Of a stretch of 7,901 nucleotides of DNA, positions 1 through 6,464 are shown piece by piece. A program made the translations under genes and the position numbers. The stretch's first letter is position 1, and each line of letters starts with the position of its first letter. Below the pieces are notes generated by a model that was not told where the DNA came from, did not search any database, and saw only the letters and a list, made by a program, of their open reading frames with translations. Origin of the DNA: Candidatus Segatella intestinihominis (GTDB lineage Bacteria > Bacteroidota > Bacteroidia > Bacteroidales > Bacteroidaceae); assembly GCA_900548535.1 (NCBI GenBank), contig URLG01000101.1, positions 1 to 7,901 on the forward strand, given 5' to 3'.

Positions 1-532
1 CGATAATCTTAGGATAGCCCACGATGATGCGGCTAGGATAGAGATTATCATAGAGAGCCTTGCTCTCACGAAGGAACTCCGGAGAGAAGAGCAGGTTGAA
101 TTTCTTCACACCCTTCTTGGCGTACTTCAGATATAGACTACGGGTATAGCCCACCGGGATGGTACTCTTGATGACCATTACGGCATCAGGATTCACCTCC
201 AACACCAAGTCAATGACTTCTTCTACATGTGAAGTATCAAAGTAATTCTTCACTGGATCGTAATTGGTAGGAGCAGCTATCACCACAAAGTCAGCATCCT
301 TGTAAGCCGCCTTACCATCCAACGTAGCAACCAGATTCAGCGGCTTCTCTGCCAGATACTTCTCGATATAATCGTCCTGGATAGGAGAAATCTTGTTATT
401 CAGTTTCTCCACCTTCTCAGGGATTACATCTACTGCTGTTACATGATGGTGCTGAGATAACAGAGTTGCTATACTCAGACCTACGTAGCCGGTACCGGCT
501 ACTGCAACTTTAATGTTCTTAAAAGTATTCAT
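1..532 (-). CDS. ugd: UDP-glucose 6-dehydrogenase, N-terminal part (runs off left edge)
   Basis: This gene encodes the NAD-dependent enzyme that oxidises UDP-glucose to UDP-glucuronate in the cytoplasm, a precursor for acidic capsule or exopolysaccharide. The first 177 codons are present, starting at the ATG at 532-530. I translated them by hand. The Rossmann nucleotide-binding motif GTGYVG is at residues 13-18, with an acidic residue (D35) at the end of the second strand. PTNYDP (88-93), KSTIPVGYT (122-130) and SPEFLRE (150-156), followed by KALYDNLYPSRIIVG, are the signature of the short E. coli-type Ugd, and the match to that enzyme runs the whole length. The catalytic cysteine lies in the missing C-terminal half. 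It is the last gene of a minus-strand run, 85 bases after the nucleotidyltransferase-like gene, and may have its own promoter in that gap. A related nucleotide-sugar dehydrogenase (for example UDP-ManNAc) is less likely given the sequence match. Confidence 0.93.
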   Translation of the reverse strand, partial: MNTFKNIKVAVAGTGYVGLSIATLLSQHHHVTAVDVIPEKVEKLNNKISPIQDDYIEKYLAEKPLNLVATLDGKAAYKDADFVVIAAPTNYDPVKNYFDTSHVEEVIDLVLEVNPDAVMVIKSTIPVGYTRSLYLKYAKKGVKKFNLLFSPEFLRESKALYDNLYPSRIIVGYPKII

Positions 533-586
533 ATTGTTGAAAATAATAAAGTTAGAAACAATACTATCAAACGATAGCTATATAAT

Positions 587-601
587 GAAACATGATGTTT
601 C
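587..601. repeat. perfect 7-bp palindrome in the ugd leader
   Basis: GAAACAT, one base, ATGTTTC form a perfect inverted repeat about 55 bases upstream of the ugd ATG. Just downstream on the minus strand (577-564) is a second small hairpin, CTATC/GATAG with a 4-base loop. The palindrome sits where the start site of the candidate promoter (609-637) would fall, so it could be an operator. Neither hairpin is followed by a T run, so a terminator is unlikely. Confidence 0.4.
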
Positions 602-608
602 AGTTATT

Positions 609-637
609 CAAAATTAATTATCTGCTCTTTCTCCAAA
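609..637 (-). promoter_or_regulatory. candidate Bacteroidota promoter for ugd
   Basis: Read on the minus strand, TAATTTTG (616-609) fits the Bacteroidota -7 consensus TAnnTTTG. A TTTG at 637-634 could be the -33 element, but the 17-base spacing is shorter than the usual 19-20. It overlaps the 3' end of the upstream gene and would give ugd a leader of about 70 bases. AT-rich DNA produces such matches by chance, so this is tentative. Confidence 0.35.
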
Positions 638-1706
638 AGAAGTGCCAAACTCGAAATAAAGGCTCACTTAGAGCCTCTAAAGGGAAATATCTAAAGAGTC
701 TCATATCCCGATACACTCTTTGTAAATTATGACCTAGCTTTGATCTCCCGAAAGGATTCCTTGCATCATGAACCCCGAAGTTACCGGCTTCCAGCACCTC
801 ATTCAGCACAAACTTACCATACTTCTCATTCGGAGGAACGATAAGCCGAGAGGCAGGCATGCCGAACACCTCCTGCATGATATACATAATAGCACCGGCA
901 AACTTCCACAATCCCAACTCCTTCAATTCCTTCTGTACTCTATCCTTAATCAATGATAAATCATCACTAATCAATACATAGTAGTAATCAAGAAGCTGCC
1001 TTAGCCCAATCCCCTCATTCATCAGATGAGCATAGATATGAGTCAACTGGAAGATGAGATTGAATTCCACTGTCGGAATCGCAATCTCCCCTTGCTCTCC
1101 CAACATCACCCGATGCGAGAACTGCTTCTCCTTCACCCTCTCATAATATTTCTGAAGCTTTCTGTTATGCCAGAAGCACAACAGAAAGCTAGGCCGATAA
1201 TGCACTTCCACCTCTACTCCCTTATACGATGGAAACTCGATGTGGTGATAGCACGCCTTTTCATGAGGCGAGATAGAGCGGACAAAGGAGATGACCCGCT
1301 TGTCGCCCCCTTCCACCCAGATATCAATATCACCAGGCGTGCGATGCAAGCCATTGGGATACAACAGCGCATTCCCTTGTCCTTTCAGGATGCAGGTTCT
1401 GAATCCCTTTTTCCTGAACCACTCAGAAACTTGGATGGCAGCATCGTTCAGCCGAACATTCGCCTTCTCCAGCATCTGGCATTGCATCATCCATTGCAGA
1501 AGCAAGTCCTTGCTCATCCCCACCTCAGCCGGCGGCAACTTCTGGATACCATCAAAGAGAACACCTACCAGACATTGCTTTTGTGCGATACGATATAGCT
1601 CCTTCCAATCCGCCTCCTTCAAGGAAGAAGGAATCTCATGCTTCGAGCCTATGCTGAACCTTAGGAATTCAAAGAAAATCTGATGTTGCTTTGATACAAC
1701 CATCAT
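618..1706 (-). CDS. nucleotidyltransferase-fold protein (NTP_transf_5-like) in polysaccharide locus
   Basis: This is a 362-residue protein of the uncharacterised nucleotidyltransferase family often found in Bacteroidota polysaccharide clusters (Pfam NTP_transf_5 by recall, not searched). The core is LKGQGNALLYP (107-116), then HRTPGDIDIWV (121-131), whose D126 and D128 are the expected metal-binding pair. VEVEVHYRPS (164-173) supplies a likely third acidic residue. A helical C-terminal part contains EGIGLRQLLDYYYVL (231-245), also typical. The substrate is unknown; nucleotidyl transfer is inferred from the fold alone. The start ATG at 1706 overlaps the stop of the upstream glycosyltransferase (ATGA, 1706-1703), so the two are probably translationally coupled. 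A second ATG follows immediately, and either could be used. It could act on a glycan intermediate or a nucleotide sugar, but the sequence does not settle this. Confidence 0.85.
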   Translation of the reverse strand: MMVVSKQHQIFFEFLRFSIGSKHEIPSSLKEADWKELYRIAQKQCLVGVLFDGIQKLPPAEVGMSKDLLLQWMMQCQMLEKANVRLNDAAIQVSEWFRKKGFRTCILKGQGNALLYPNGLHRTPGDIDIWVEGGDKRVISFVRSISPHEKACYHHIEFPSYKGVEVEVHYRPSFLLCFWHNRKLQKYYERVKEKQFSHRVMLGEQGEIAIPTVEFNLIFQLTHIYAHLMNEGIGLRQLLDYYYVLISDDLSLIKDRVQKELKELGLWKFAGAIMYIMQEVFGMPASRLIVPPNEKYGKFVLNEVLEAGNFGVHDARNPFGRSKLGHNLQRVYRDMRLFRYFPLEALSEPLFRVWHFFWRKSR

Positions 1707-2812
1707 TTCTTCAACCCTTGATACACTCCTCCTACTTCATCAGCAATCTGGTCCCAATCATACTTGCTCATGTCGTAATCCACATGCTGCAATGGGGCCT
1801 CGATAATTTTTCCGAGCTTTTCCGAAAGTTCATCCACGTTACCACAATGGAAGTAATCATCCTTTGGCAAGCCAACCTCCAGATTCGCAGGAATATCACT
1901 CACTACTACCTTTACACCATAGCTCATCGCCTCCAACAGAGCAATCGGTAAACCTTCGTGCGAAGATGGCAGACAATAGCAACGGCAATTCGTCAACAGC
2001 GAATGAAGCTTTCTGCCCTTGATAAAGCCAGTAAGCACCACACCATTCTCCCTTGCCATCTGCTTCAATCCCAATGAGTACTCATCCTCGAAATCCGTAT
2101 CACCAGCCAGCACCAACTTGTAGCCCTGCTCTATTAACTTTTTATTCTTAACTATCAACTGTCTATACGCTTCCACCAGATGATGCAGGTTCTTCTCAGG
2201 CACAAATCTGCACATACCCAGGATATACTTGCCTTTCTCTATCCCCAGTTCCTTGAAATATTCAGGATAGTCGCAGATTTCAGGCTCAGAAACGCCATTA
2301 TATATAAGGTGTACATTCTTGATCCTTCCATATTTACGGGCAATGAGGTTCTTGATGACAGTCGAGATGACGATGACATCATCGGCAAACATACAGCCCA
2401 TACGCTCACCCATCTTCAGGATCGTCTTGGCAGCAAATCCCCACTTGTCCCTGTCATAGTCAGGACCATGATGCGTAAACACCACCTTCATGCCCAGCAA
2501 TTTGGCGTATGGCACCAGCAGTGCAGGACCGATGGCATGGATATGCAATACATCAGCGCCCAACTTCTTCGCCTCATTGATGGCACGGAAAGTATGGATG
2601 ATAGCCTCGAAACTCTTCTTCTTAGGAGAAGGAATCGTTACCAGTTTCACCCCCTTCCATTCATGCAAGTCATCCTTCACATAGTTCGAGCGACGAATCA
2701 GCGTTACGTCATACCCACGCTCCACCATTCTAGGGAACAATTCCTCACAATGCGTCTCCACGCCACCCATGATATTCGGGATACCACGAGTACCTGTTAC
2801 AACTATTTTCAT
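1703..2812 (-). CDS. GT4-family glycosyltransferase
   Basis: This 369-residue GT-B glycosyltransferase is expected to transfer a sugar from a nucleotide donor to a growing glycan at the cytoplasmic membrane face. The N-terminal acceptor domain begins MKIVVTGTRGIPNIMGGVET, with the G-rich GTRGIP/GG pattern (7-12, 16-17) also seen in capsule rhamnosyltransferase-like proteins. The C-terminal donor domain has R202 and K207 in FVPEKN and the retaining E-x7-E motif at E286-E294 (HEGLPIALLE). Full length is normal for the family, with no frameshift. The donor and linkage cannot be read from the sequence. It overlaps the downstream gene by four bases. A weak -7-like box (TTATTTTG, 2836-2829, one mismatch) lies 16 bases before the ATG, suggesting its own promoter, divergent from the small ORF at 2856. 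Confidence 0.92.
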   Translation of the reverse strand: MKIVVTGTRGIPNIMGGVETHCEELFPRMVERGYDVTLIRRSNYVKDDLHEWKGVKLVTIPSPKKKSFEAIIHTFRAINEAKKLGADVLHIHAIGPALLVPYAKLLGMKVVFTHHGPDYDRDKWGFAAKTILKMGERMGCMFADDVIVISTVIKNLIARKYGRIKNVHLIYNGVSEPEICDYPEYFKELGIEKGKYILGMCRFVPEKNLHHLVEAYRQLIVKNKKLIEQGYKLVLAGDTDFEDEYSLGLKQMARENGVVLTGFIKGRKLHSLLTNCRCYCLPSSHEGLPIALLEAMSYGVKVVVSDIPANLEVGLPKDDYFHCGNVDELSEKLGKIIEAPLQHVDYDMSKYDWDQIADEVGGVYQGLKK

Positions 2813-2842
2813 AAAAACTAGAGATTTTCAAAATAAAAGTAT

Positions 2843-2850
2843 TACCTTTG
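2843..2850 (+). promoter_or_regulatory. -7 promoter box of a probably leaderless small gene
   Basis: TACCTTTG matches the Bacteroidota -7 consensus TAnnTTTG exactly and is followed by CAGGC and then ATG at 2856. Transcription normally starts a few bases after this box, which puts the start at or next to the ATG. The -33 TTG element is not obvious at the usual distance. The same string, TAYCTTTGCAG, occurs before the gene at 4332-5201. Confidence 0.55.
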
Positions 2851-2855
2851 CAGGC

Positions 2856-2966
2856 ATGAATAAGATTTCAAACTATATCAAAGAAGCCATACAGTACTTC
2901 GGCATCATCTTGGTGTCGATGCTCTCCGCACTGTGGCTTCTTATCAATCATAAGAGAATCAAGTGA
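2856..2966 (+). CDS. 36-residue single-pass membrane peptide, probably leaderless
   Basis: This is a short ORF, ATG 2856 to TGA 2964-2966, and the only plausible plus-strand gene in the window. It begins MNKISNYIKEAIQYFG with a short polar helix, continues through one hydrophobic stretch (about residues 13-30, including GIILVSMLSALWLLI) and ends in a basic tail, NHKRIK, consistent with an inner-membrane peptide. I prefer ATG 2856 over an in-frame ATG at 2769 because the longer form would read through the opposing glycosyltransferase gene and because the promoter box lies at 2843-2850. There is no Shine-Dalgarno sequence. Its stop directly abuts the stop of the convergent radical SAM gene (2967-2969). 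Function is unknown. It recalls the short hydrophobic peptides, such as the 'smalltalk' family, found in Bacteroidota, but I see no sequence match to that family. Confidence 0.6.
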   Translation: MNKISNYIKEAIQYFGIILVSMLSALWLLINHKRIK

Positions 2967-4178
2967 TTACTTGATTTCAATATTTCTATCAGTTTCCTTC
3001 TTGGTAGCCTCATAACCCTGGCTAGCCACGTCAGCGTTCACGATGTCCTCGCCACGCTTGCCCTTCAAAGCTTCCTTTGAATCGGCAGAAAGACCGTTGT
3101 TTACCACAGCATTCATATCGCAGGTAGAAAGCTTGTCAAGCTGTTCCTTGGTCACCTTACCATCACGATACTCGCAGCAGATAGGGTTCTCATACATAGA
3201 GTACTTCATACCGAGCAGGCTCTTCAGCTTGTGTTTAGCCACCCACAGGGCAGGAGTCTTGATATACTTGTGCATGGCAGGAGAAACAGAACCGATCATC
3301 CAGCAGTTTCTGTCGCAATGTCTTACCTTCTTGCGAACCTGCTCAGCCTCTGGTGAACTCCAAAGCTCATCCCAAGTCTGGCGGTTCAGGTTACCCATCA
3401 CCTCCTTGTCCTTGGTACCATTACATGGCATCACATCACCGTATGGGTCGATGAAGAAGGTATCGAAACTCATATCGCAAGGCAGGAGACGCTTCTGACC
3501 ATAGATATAGTTGATGAGTCCATGGTTGAAGTAAGCACGGAACCACTTCTTAGGAGAGTTAGACTTCAACAGTTCGTTCACCAGGTTCTCGAAGTTCTTA
3601 GCCACCATCGGACGGTCGTGAATGATGTTCTTAGCCTCTACGAAGTAGAAAGAGTTATGGAGCGATGCGGTAGCAAACTCCATACCCATCTTGTTGCTCA
3701 ACTCATAGAGAGGCACGAGGTCAGGAGCGTTTTTGTCCTGAACGGTCATACCGAAGCCCACATCCTTCAATCCCATCTCGCAGAGTTTCTTCAGGGTTGT
3801 ATAGCCACGATTGAAACCATTGTTCAAGCCACGGATTTCATTATTGGTCTGCTCCAAACCCTCGATAGAAATTCGGATACCTATCTGAGGGAACTCCTTC
3901 GCCAGGTCGATGATACGGTCGGTGAAGAAGCCATTGGTAGAGATCACGATACGGTCGCTCTTCTTATAAAGCTCACGTACGATATCCTTCAAATCCGTAC
4001 GGATGAAAGGTTCACCACCTGTGATGTTGGTAAAGTACATCTTTGGTAGCTTTTTAATAGTCTCTATAGAGATTTCCTCCTCTGGTTTAGAAGGAGCCTT
4101 GTAACGATTACACATAGAGCAACGCGCATTGCAACGATAAGTTACAATGACAGTACCATTTAATTTCTTTTCTGCCAT
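2967..4178 (-). CDS. radical SAM protein with SPASM/twitch-like C-terminal region
   Basis: This 403-residue enzyme should bind a [4Fe-4S] cluster and S-adenosylmethionine and start radical chemistry. CxxxCxxC is at C16, C20 and C23 (CNARCSMC), and the SAM-contacting GGEP is at 54-57. STNG (80-83) and RISIEG (102-107) are the usual later barrel strands. The C-terminal part has CDMSFDTFFIDPYGDVMPC (C234, C252), then MGNL and CDRNC (C288, C292), the layout of a SPASM or twitch domain that holds auxiliary clusters. C334, C335 and C353 could add ligands. Residues from about 355 form a polar, probably disordered tail. The substrate is unknown. Proteins of this type occur in Bacteroidota polysaccharide loci, so a role in sugar or cell-envelope modification is an inference. 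Peptide modification is the main alternative, given that SPASM enzymes often act on peptides and a small peptide ORF adjoins it. Confidence 0.9.
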   Translation of the reverse strand: MAEKKLNGTVIVTYRCNARCSMCNRYKAPSKPEEEISIETIKKLPKMYFTNITGGEPFIRTDLKDIVRELYKKSDRIVISTNGFFTDRIIDLAKEFPQIGIRISIEGLEQTNNEIRGLNNGFNRGYTTLKKLCEMGLKDVGFGMTVQDKNAPDLVPLYELSNKMGMEFATASLHNSFYFVEAKNIIHDRPMVAKNFENLVNELLKSNSPKKWFRAYFNHGLINYIYGQKRLLPCDMSFDTFFIDPYGDVMPCNGTKDKEVMGNLNRQTWDELWSSPEAEQVRKKVRHCDRNCWMIGSVSPAMHKYIKTPALWVAKHKLKSLLGMKYSMYENPICCEYRDGKVTKEQLDKLSTCDMNAVVNNGLSADSKEALKGKRGEDIVNADVASQGYEATKKETDRNIEIK

Positions 4179-4211
4179 AATAAAATAATCTATTATTGTT
4201 TTGTGAAAAAA

Positions 4212-4219
4212 TAAACGTA
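4212..4219 (-). promoter_or_regulatory. weak -7-like box before the radical SAM gene
   Basis: Minus-strand TACGTTTA differs from TAnnTTTG at the last base and lies 33 bases before the ATG at 4178. No -33 element is visible at the usual spacing, and the box directly follows the hairpin at 4227-4260. The gene needs a promoter in this 153-base gap because the upstream gene appears to be a separate unit, but this particular site is only a guess. Confidence 0.25.
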
Positions 4220-4226
4220 TAAAGGA

Positions 4227-4260
4227 TTAGCAAGAACATTCTTTCTAAAGCTCTTGCTAA
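4227..4260 (-). terminator. hairpin, possible terminator of the 4332-5201 gene
   Basis: TTAGCAAGA (4227-4235) and TCTTGCTAA (4252-4260) form a perfect 9-bp stem with a 16-base loop, 72 bases past the stop at 4332. On the minus strand it is followed by a T-rich but interrupted stretch (CCTTTATACG, then TTTATTTTTT). That makes it an imperfect intrinsic terminator. The rest of the 4179-4331 gap is AT-rich with an A7 run at 4275-4281 and no ORF. Confidence 0.4.
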
Positions 4261-4331
4261 CCAAATTATTGTATAAAAAAATCTAATAAAATTTCAGTTT
4301 GTGTTTTTCAAGAAAGTAAATAGACCTTTCC

Positions 4332-5201
4332 TTATTTTTCATCGAATAGGTTCAGAGGTTTTTGAGGAATGATATGCTCAATAAACTCAACTATACGATA
4401 TGACTTATTCTCGTATGCACGATATTCCTTGTTATACCTCTGCACTCTTCTGAGTTTCACTTTGATGGCATCTCCCTTACCAAATCTCTCACCTTCATCA
4501 ATTTTCTGCATCAAAGCATCATCTTTGACTATCATGGAGATTTTAAATCCATTATACATGAATTGCCAACGAGAACCACGTTCAAAGTTTAAGCCAACTA
4601 TGACAAGAGTTGTGATTTCCTCCTCAATTCTTTCCTCTGGCACAGCATCTTCCGTATCAAATCCATCATAAATATAATCCTCAAATTCCTTACGCTCAAA
4701 TTCAGCACATTTCTCACCACCATCACCTTTGACAGTGAAGCCTTCCACACTTGGATCATCATTTGCTGTTTCCATTGATTTAGAGACTGCTTGTCTTACA
4801 ATTTGCTGATTATAAGTATTAATCGTGATATTTACATTATCTCCCATTTTAAGAATTGTATCAGCATTTTTCTTCTCCTCTTTAGTCTTGACAGGCCTAC
4901 CTTTGAAATGCTTATATAGCTTATATACACCACCTACTACACCACACAAAGCAGCCACGTATTCTACAACATCTTTTGAGAACAATTGTTCTACAATATT
5001 CTGTGCCACAGATACATCTACCACGAAAGAGCCTTGCTTCAAGGCATTCACCTTAAGCGTAACCTCACGAGCGCCCCCACTGAGTTGCTTGTTAGCCTCA
5101 GTGACAACAGATTGATAGTGAATCAAAATATTCACTAGAGTATTGGCATCAATACTATGAGTCTGTCCTTCAAATTCTAGTTGCATAGTCTTATGTTTCA
5201 T
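4332..5201 (-). CDS. uncharacterised protein with hydrophobic segment, accessory gene
   Basis: I cannot assign a function to this 289-residue protein. Its layout resembles uncharacterised proteins found scattered on mobile or accessory DNA (impression from memory; no search was run). The N-terminal domain has strand-like MQLEFEGQTHSIDANTLV (6-23), a helix, and EVTLKVNALKQGSFVVDVSV (46-65) with the GSF-V-D signature. A short hydrophobic helix follows (about 79-95, VEYVAALCGVVGGVYKLYK) with a lysine-rich edge. A middle part contains MGDNVNITINTYNQQIVRQAV (119-139) and a long acidic linker (150-195). The last 95 residues are beta-rich, with RWQFMYNGFKISMIV and GDAIKVKLRRVQRY. No enzyme motif is evident. 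It sits between glycan genes but has its own promoter, so it is probably cargo rather than part of the pathway. Start at 5201 is chosen from the nearby promoter; M6 is an alternative. Confidence 0.8.
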   Translation of the reverse strand: MKHKTMQLEFEGQTHSIDANTLVNILIHYQSVVTEANKQLSGGAREVTLKVNALKQGSFVVDVSVAQNIVEQLFSKDVVEYVAALCGVVGGVYKLYKHFKGRPVKTKEEKKNADTILKMGDNVNITINTYNQQIVRQAVSKSMETANDDPSVEGFTVKGDGGEKCAEFERKEFEDYIYDGFDTEDAVPEERIEEEITTLVIVGLNFERGSRWQFMYNGFKISMIVKDDALMQKIDEGERFGKGDAIKVKLRRVQRYNKEYRAYENKSYRIVEFIEHIIPQKPLNLFDEK

Positions 5202-5215
5202 TTATAACGTTTCTG

Positions 5216-5223
5216 CAAAGATA
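5216..5223 (-). promoter_or_regulatory. -7 promoter box of the 4332-5201 gene, near-leaderless
   Basis: Minus-strand TATCTTTG fits TAnnTTTG exactly and is followed by CAG, as in the box at 2843-2850. Only 14 bases separate it from the ATG at 5201, so the leader would be about 10 bases or less. A TGTG about 18 bases further upstream is a poor -33 candidate. Confidence 0.6.
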
Positions 5224-5255
5224 AGGATAATTTAATGAACTCACATCATTATCCT
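5224..5255. repeat. inverted repeat abutting the promoter box, possible operator
   Basis: AGGATAAT (5224-5231) and ATTATCCT (5248-5255) are perfect 8-bp inverted arms with a 16-base spacer. The inner arm touches the -7 box at 5216-5223 and the pair spans the spacer and -33 region. That is a natural place for a repressor or activator site. It also lies 35 bases past the glycosyltransferase stop, but no T run follows, so a terminator is less likely. Confidence 0.4.
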
Positions 5256-5288
5256 ATCACTTTTAACAGTATTTATCCGAAAATTCGC

Positions 5289-6464
5289 TCAAAACGATTT
5301 TTCATATATCTTCATCAGCTTCTCATAGTAAGCTTCACTAGAATACCTCTCGATGGCATTCTTCGCAATCGCTTCATAGTCGAAGTGATGTTCAAACATC
5401 TTGAGGATTTTATCCTTTAAATCCTCAACATCACCCGACGTGAAGGTCATACCGCTCACACCTTCCTCTATCAGTTCCGGAATACCACCAATATTTGCAC
5501 CTAAAACAGGCGTGCCAAGGCTTTGTGCCTCAATCACGGTCAGTGGATTATTCTCGCTCCATTCTGCAGGAAGCACCATCATTCGAGCCTTCTGGAGGAT
5601 AGGCATGAACTCCTCCCATTGCATCTGCCCCTTGAACTCGATATGAGAACAGTTCTTATAAGTTTCCTTAAGTTCCGGAAGCAGCTCACCATCACCTATT
5701 ACGATCAATTTCTTGTCGAGCTGAGCAGCCGCCTTACACAAGGTTCTCACACCCTTCACCTCATTCACTCGTCCCAGATAGACATAGTAGTCTTCCTTTA
5801 TCTGAGTCTTTGAAGAAAGCTCCGGAAGTTTAGTCACATCGATGAAGTTGCAGAGCACTCTGAACTTCTCTGGTGAATAACCGCCCTTCACACAGGTATC
5901 CATCATAAACTTCGATGGAGGAAGGAACCAGTCCACATATTTCTGCAGAACCTCCTTGTTCCATTTCTTAGCCTCCAGATAACCGACGATTGCCCCAGGG
6001 ATACTACCTGGCATACAGCGATGCTTCACCACTGCCAGTTTATCCGTAAAGCACTCCTCGCACCACTTGCCATCTCTCATGCAGGTATAGCAAGGACAAA
6101 CGAGTTTGGTATCATGCAATGTCCAAACCACCTTTGCTCCGTATTCATGCGCTAACTTAGCAATCAGCGGAGAAAGCTGCGTATGGATATTGTTCAGATG
6201 CACCACATCAGGCTTGAAGTCATTCAGCAGTTGTGAGAACTTGCTCTTCACTTCACCATCACCAAACGGACGGGTAAAAGCCATCAATTTACTCATATTC
6301 TTTGGAAAGTATTTCTTCCAAGGCGTATCCAGATTCTCCGGATAGTCCATGGCAAATACCGCTACCTCATGCCCATGCGCCTTCAGCAGCTTTTCCAGAT
6401 TGAGCATATAAATACAATCACCGCCACGGCGGTAATAAAACTTATTTGCTAATAAAATCTTCAT
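5289..6464 (-). CDS. GT4-family glycosyltransferase with cysteine-rich insertion
   Basis: This 391-residue GT-B glycosyltransferase probably acts in the cytoplasm on a lipid-linked glycan. It begins MKILLANKFYYRRGGDCIY, the G-rich loop typical of GT4 enzymes, and has DVVHLNNIH (86-94) and WTLHD (114-118) in the acceptor domain. Between about 123 and 150 it carries six cysteines (C123, C125, C128, C135, C138, C150; CPCYTC, CEEC), which look like a metal-binding knuckle. The donor domain has YLGRVNEVKG (229-238, R232, K237) and the E-x7-E motif at E304-E312 (ENNPLTVIE). Length is normal and there is no frameshift. The donor sugar is unknown. Its ATG overlaps the stop of the acyltransferase by four bases (6464-6461), so it depends on the same transcript and probably on coupled translation. 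Confidence 0.92.
   Translation of the reverse strand: MKILLANKFYYRRGGDCIYMLNLEKLLKAHGHEVAVFAMDYPENLDTPWKKYFPKNMSKLMAFTRPFGDGEVKSKFSQLLNDFKPDVVHLNNIHTQLSPLIAKLAHEYGAKVVWTLHDTKLVCPCYTCMRDGKWCEECFTDKLAVVKHRCMPGSIPGAIVGYLEAKKWNKEVLQKYVDWFLPPSKFMMDTCVKGGYSPEKFRVLCNFIDVTKLPELSSKTQIKEDYYVYLGRVNEVKGVRTLCKAAAQLDKKLIVIGDGELLPELKETYKNCSHIEFKGQMQWEEFMPILQKARMMVLPAEWSENNPLTVIEAQSLGTPVLGANIGGIPELIEEGVSGMTFTSGDVEDLKDKILKMFEHHFDYEAIAKNAIERYSSEAYYEKLMKIYEKSF

Noticed and set aside
1026..1598. 190-codon plus-strand ORF, and similar long plus-strand ORFs at 2180-2821 and 3522-4049
   Set aside because: They lie wholly or almost wholly opposite well-supported minus-strand genes (nucleotidyltransferase-fold, GT4, radical SAM). 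Their products are histidine-, glutamine- and arginine-rich with no recognisable domain.
2769..2966. Longer 65-codon version of the small membrane peptide starting at 2769
   Set aside because: The first 29 codons overlap the 5' end of the opposing glycosyltransferase gene, and the -7 box at 2843-2850 lies inside them. The ATG at 2856 fits the promoter better.
4275..4281. A7 run as a second slippage tract
   Set aside because: It is intergenic in AT-rich DNA, changes no reading frame, and a run of this length is expected by chance.
4179..5288. Invertible promoter or mobile element around the 4332-5201 gene
   Set aside because: I found no matching inverted repeats at the two ends, no recombinase or transposase gene, and no target-site duplication. 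The hairpins at each side have different sequences.
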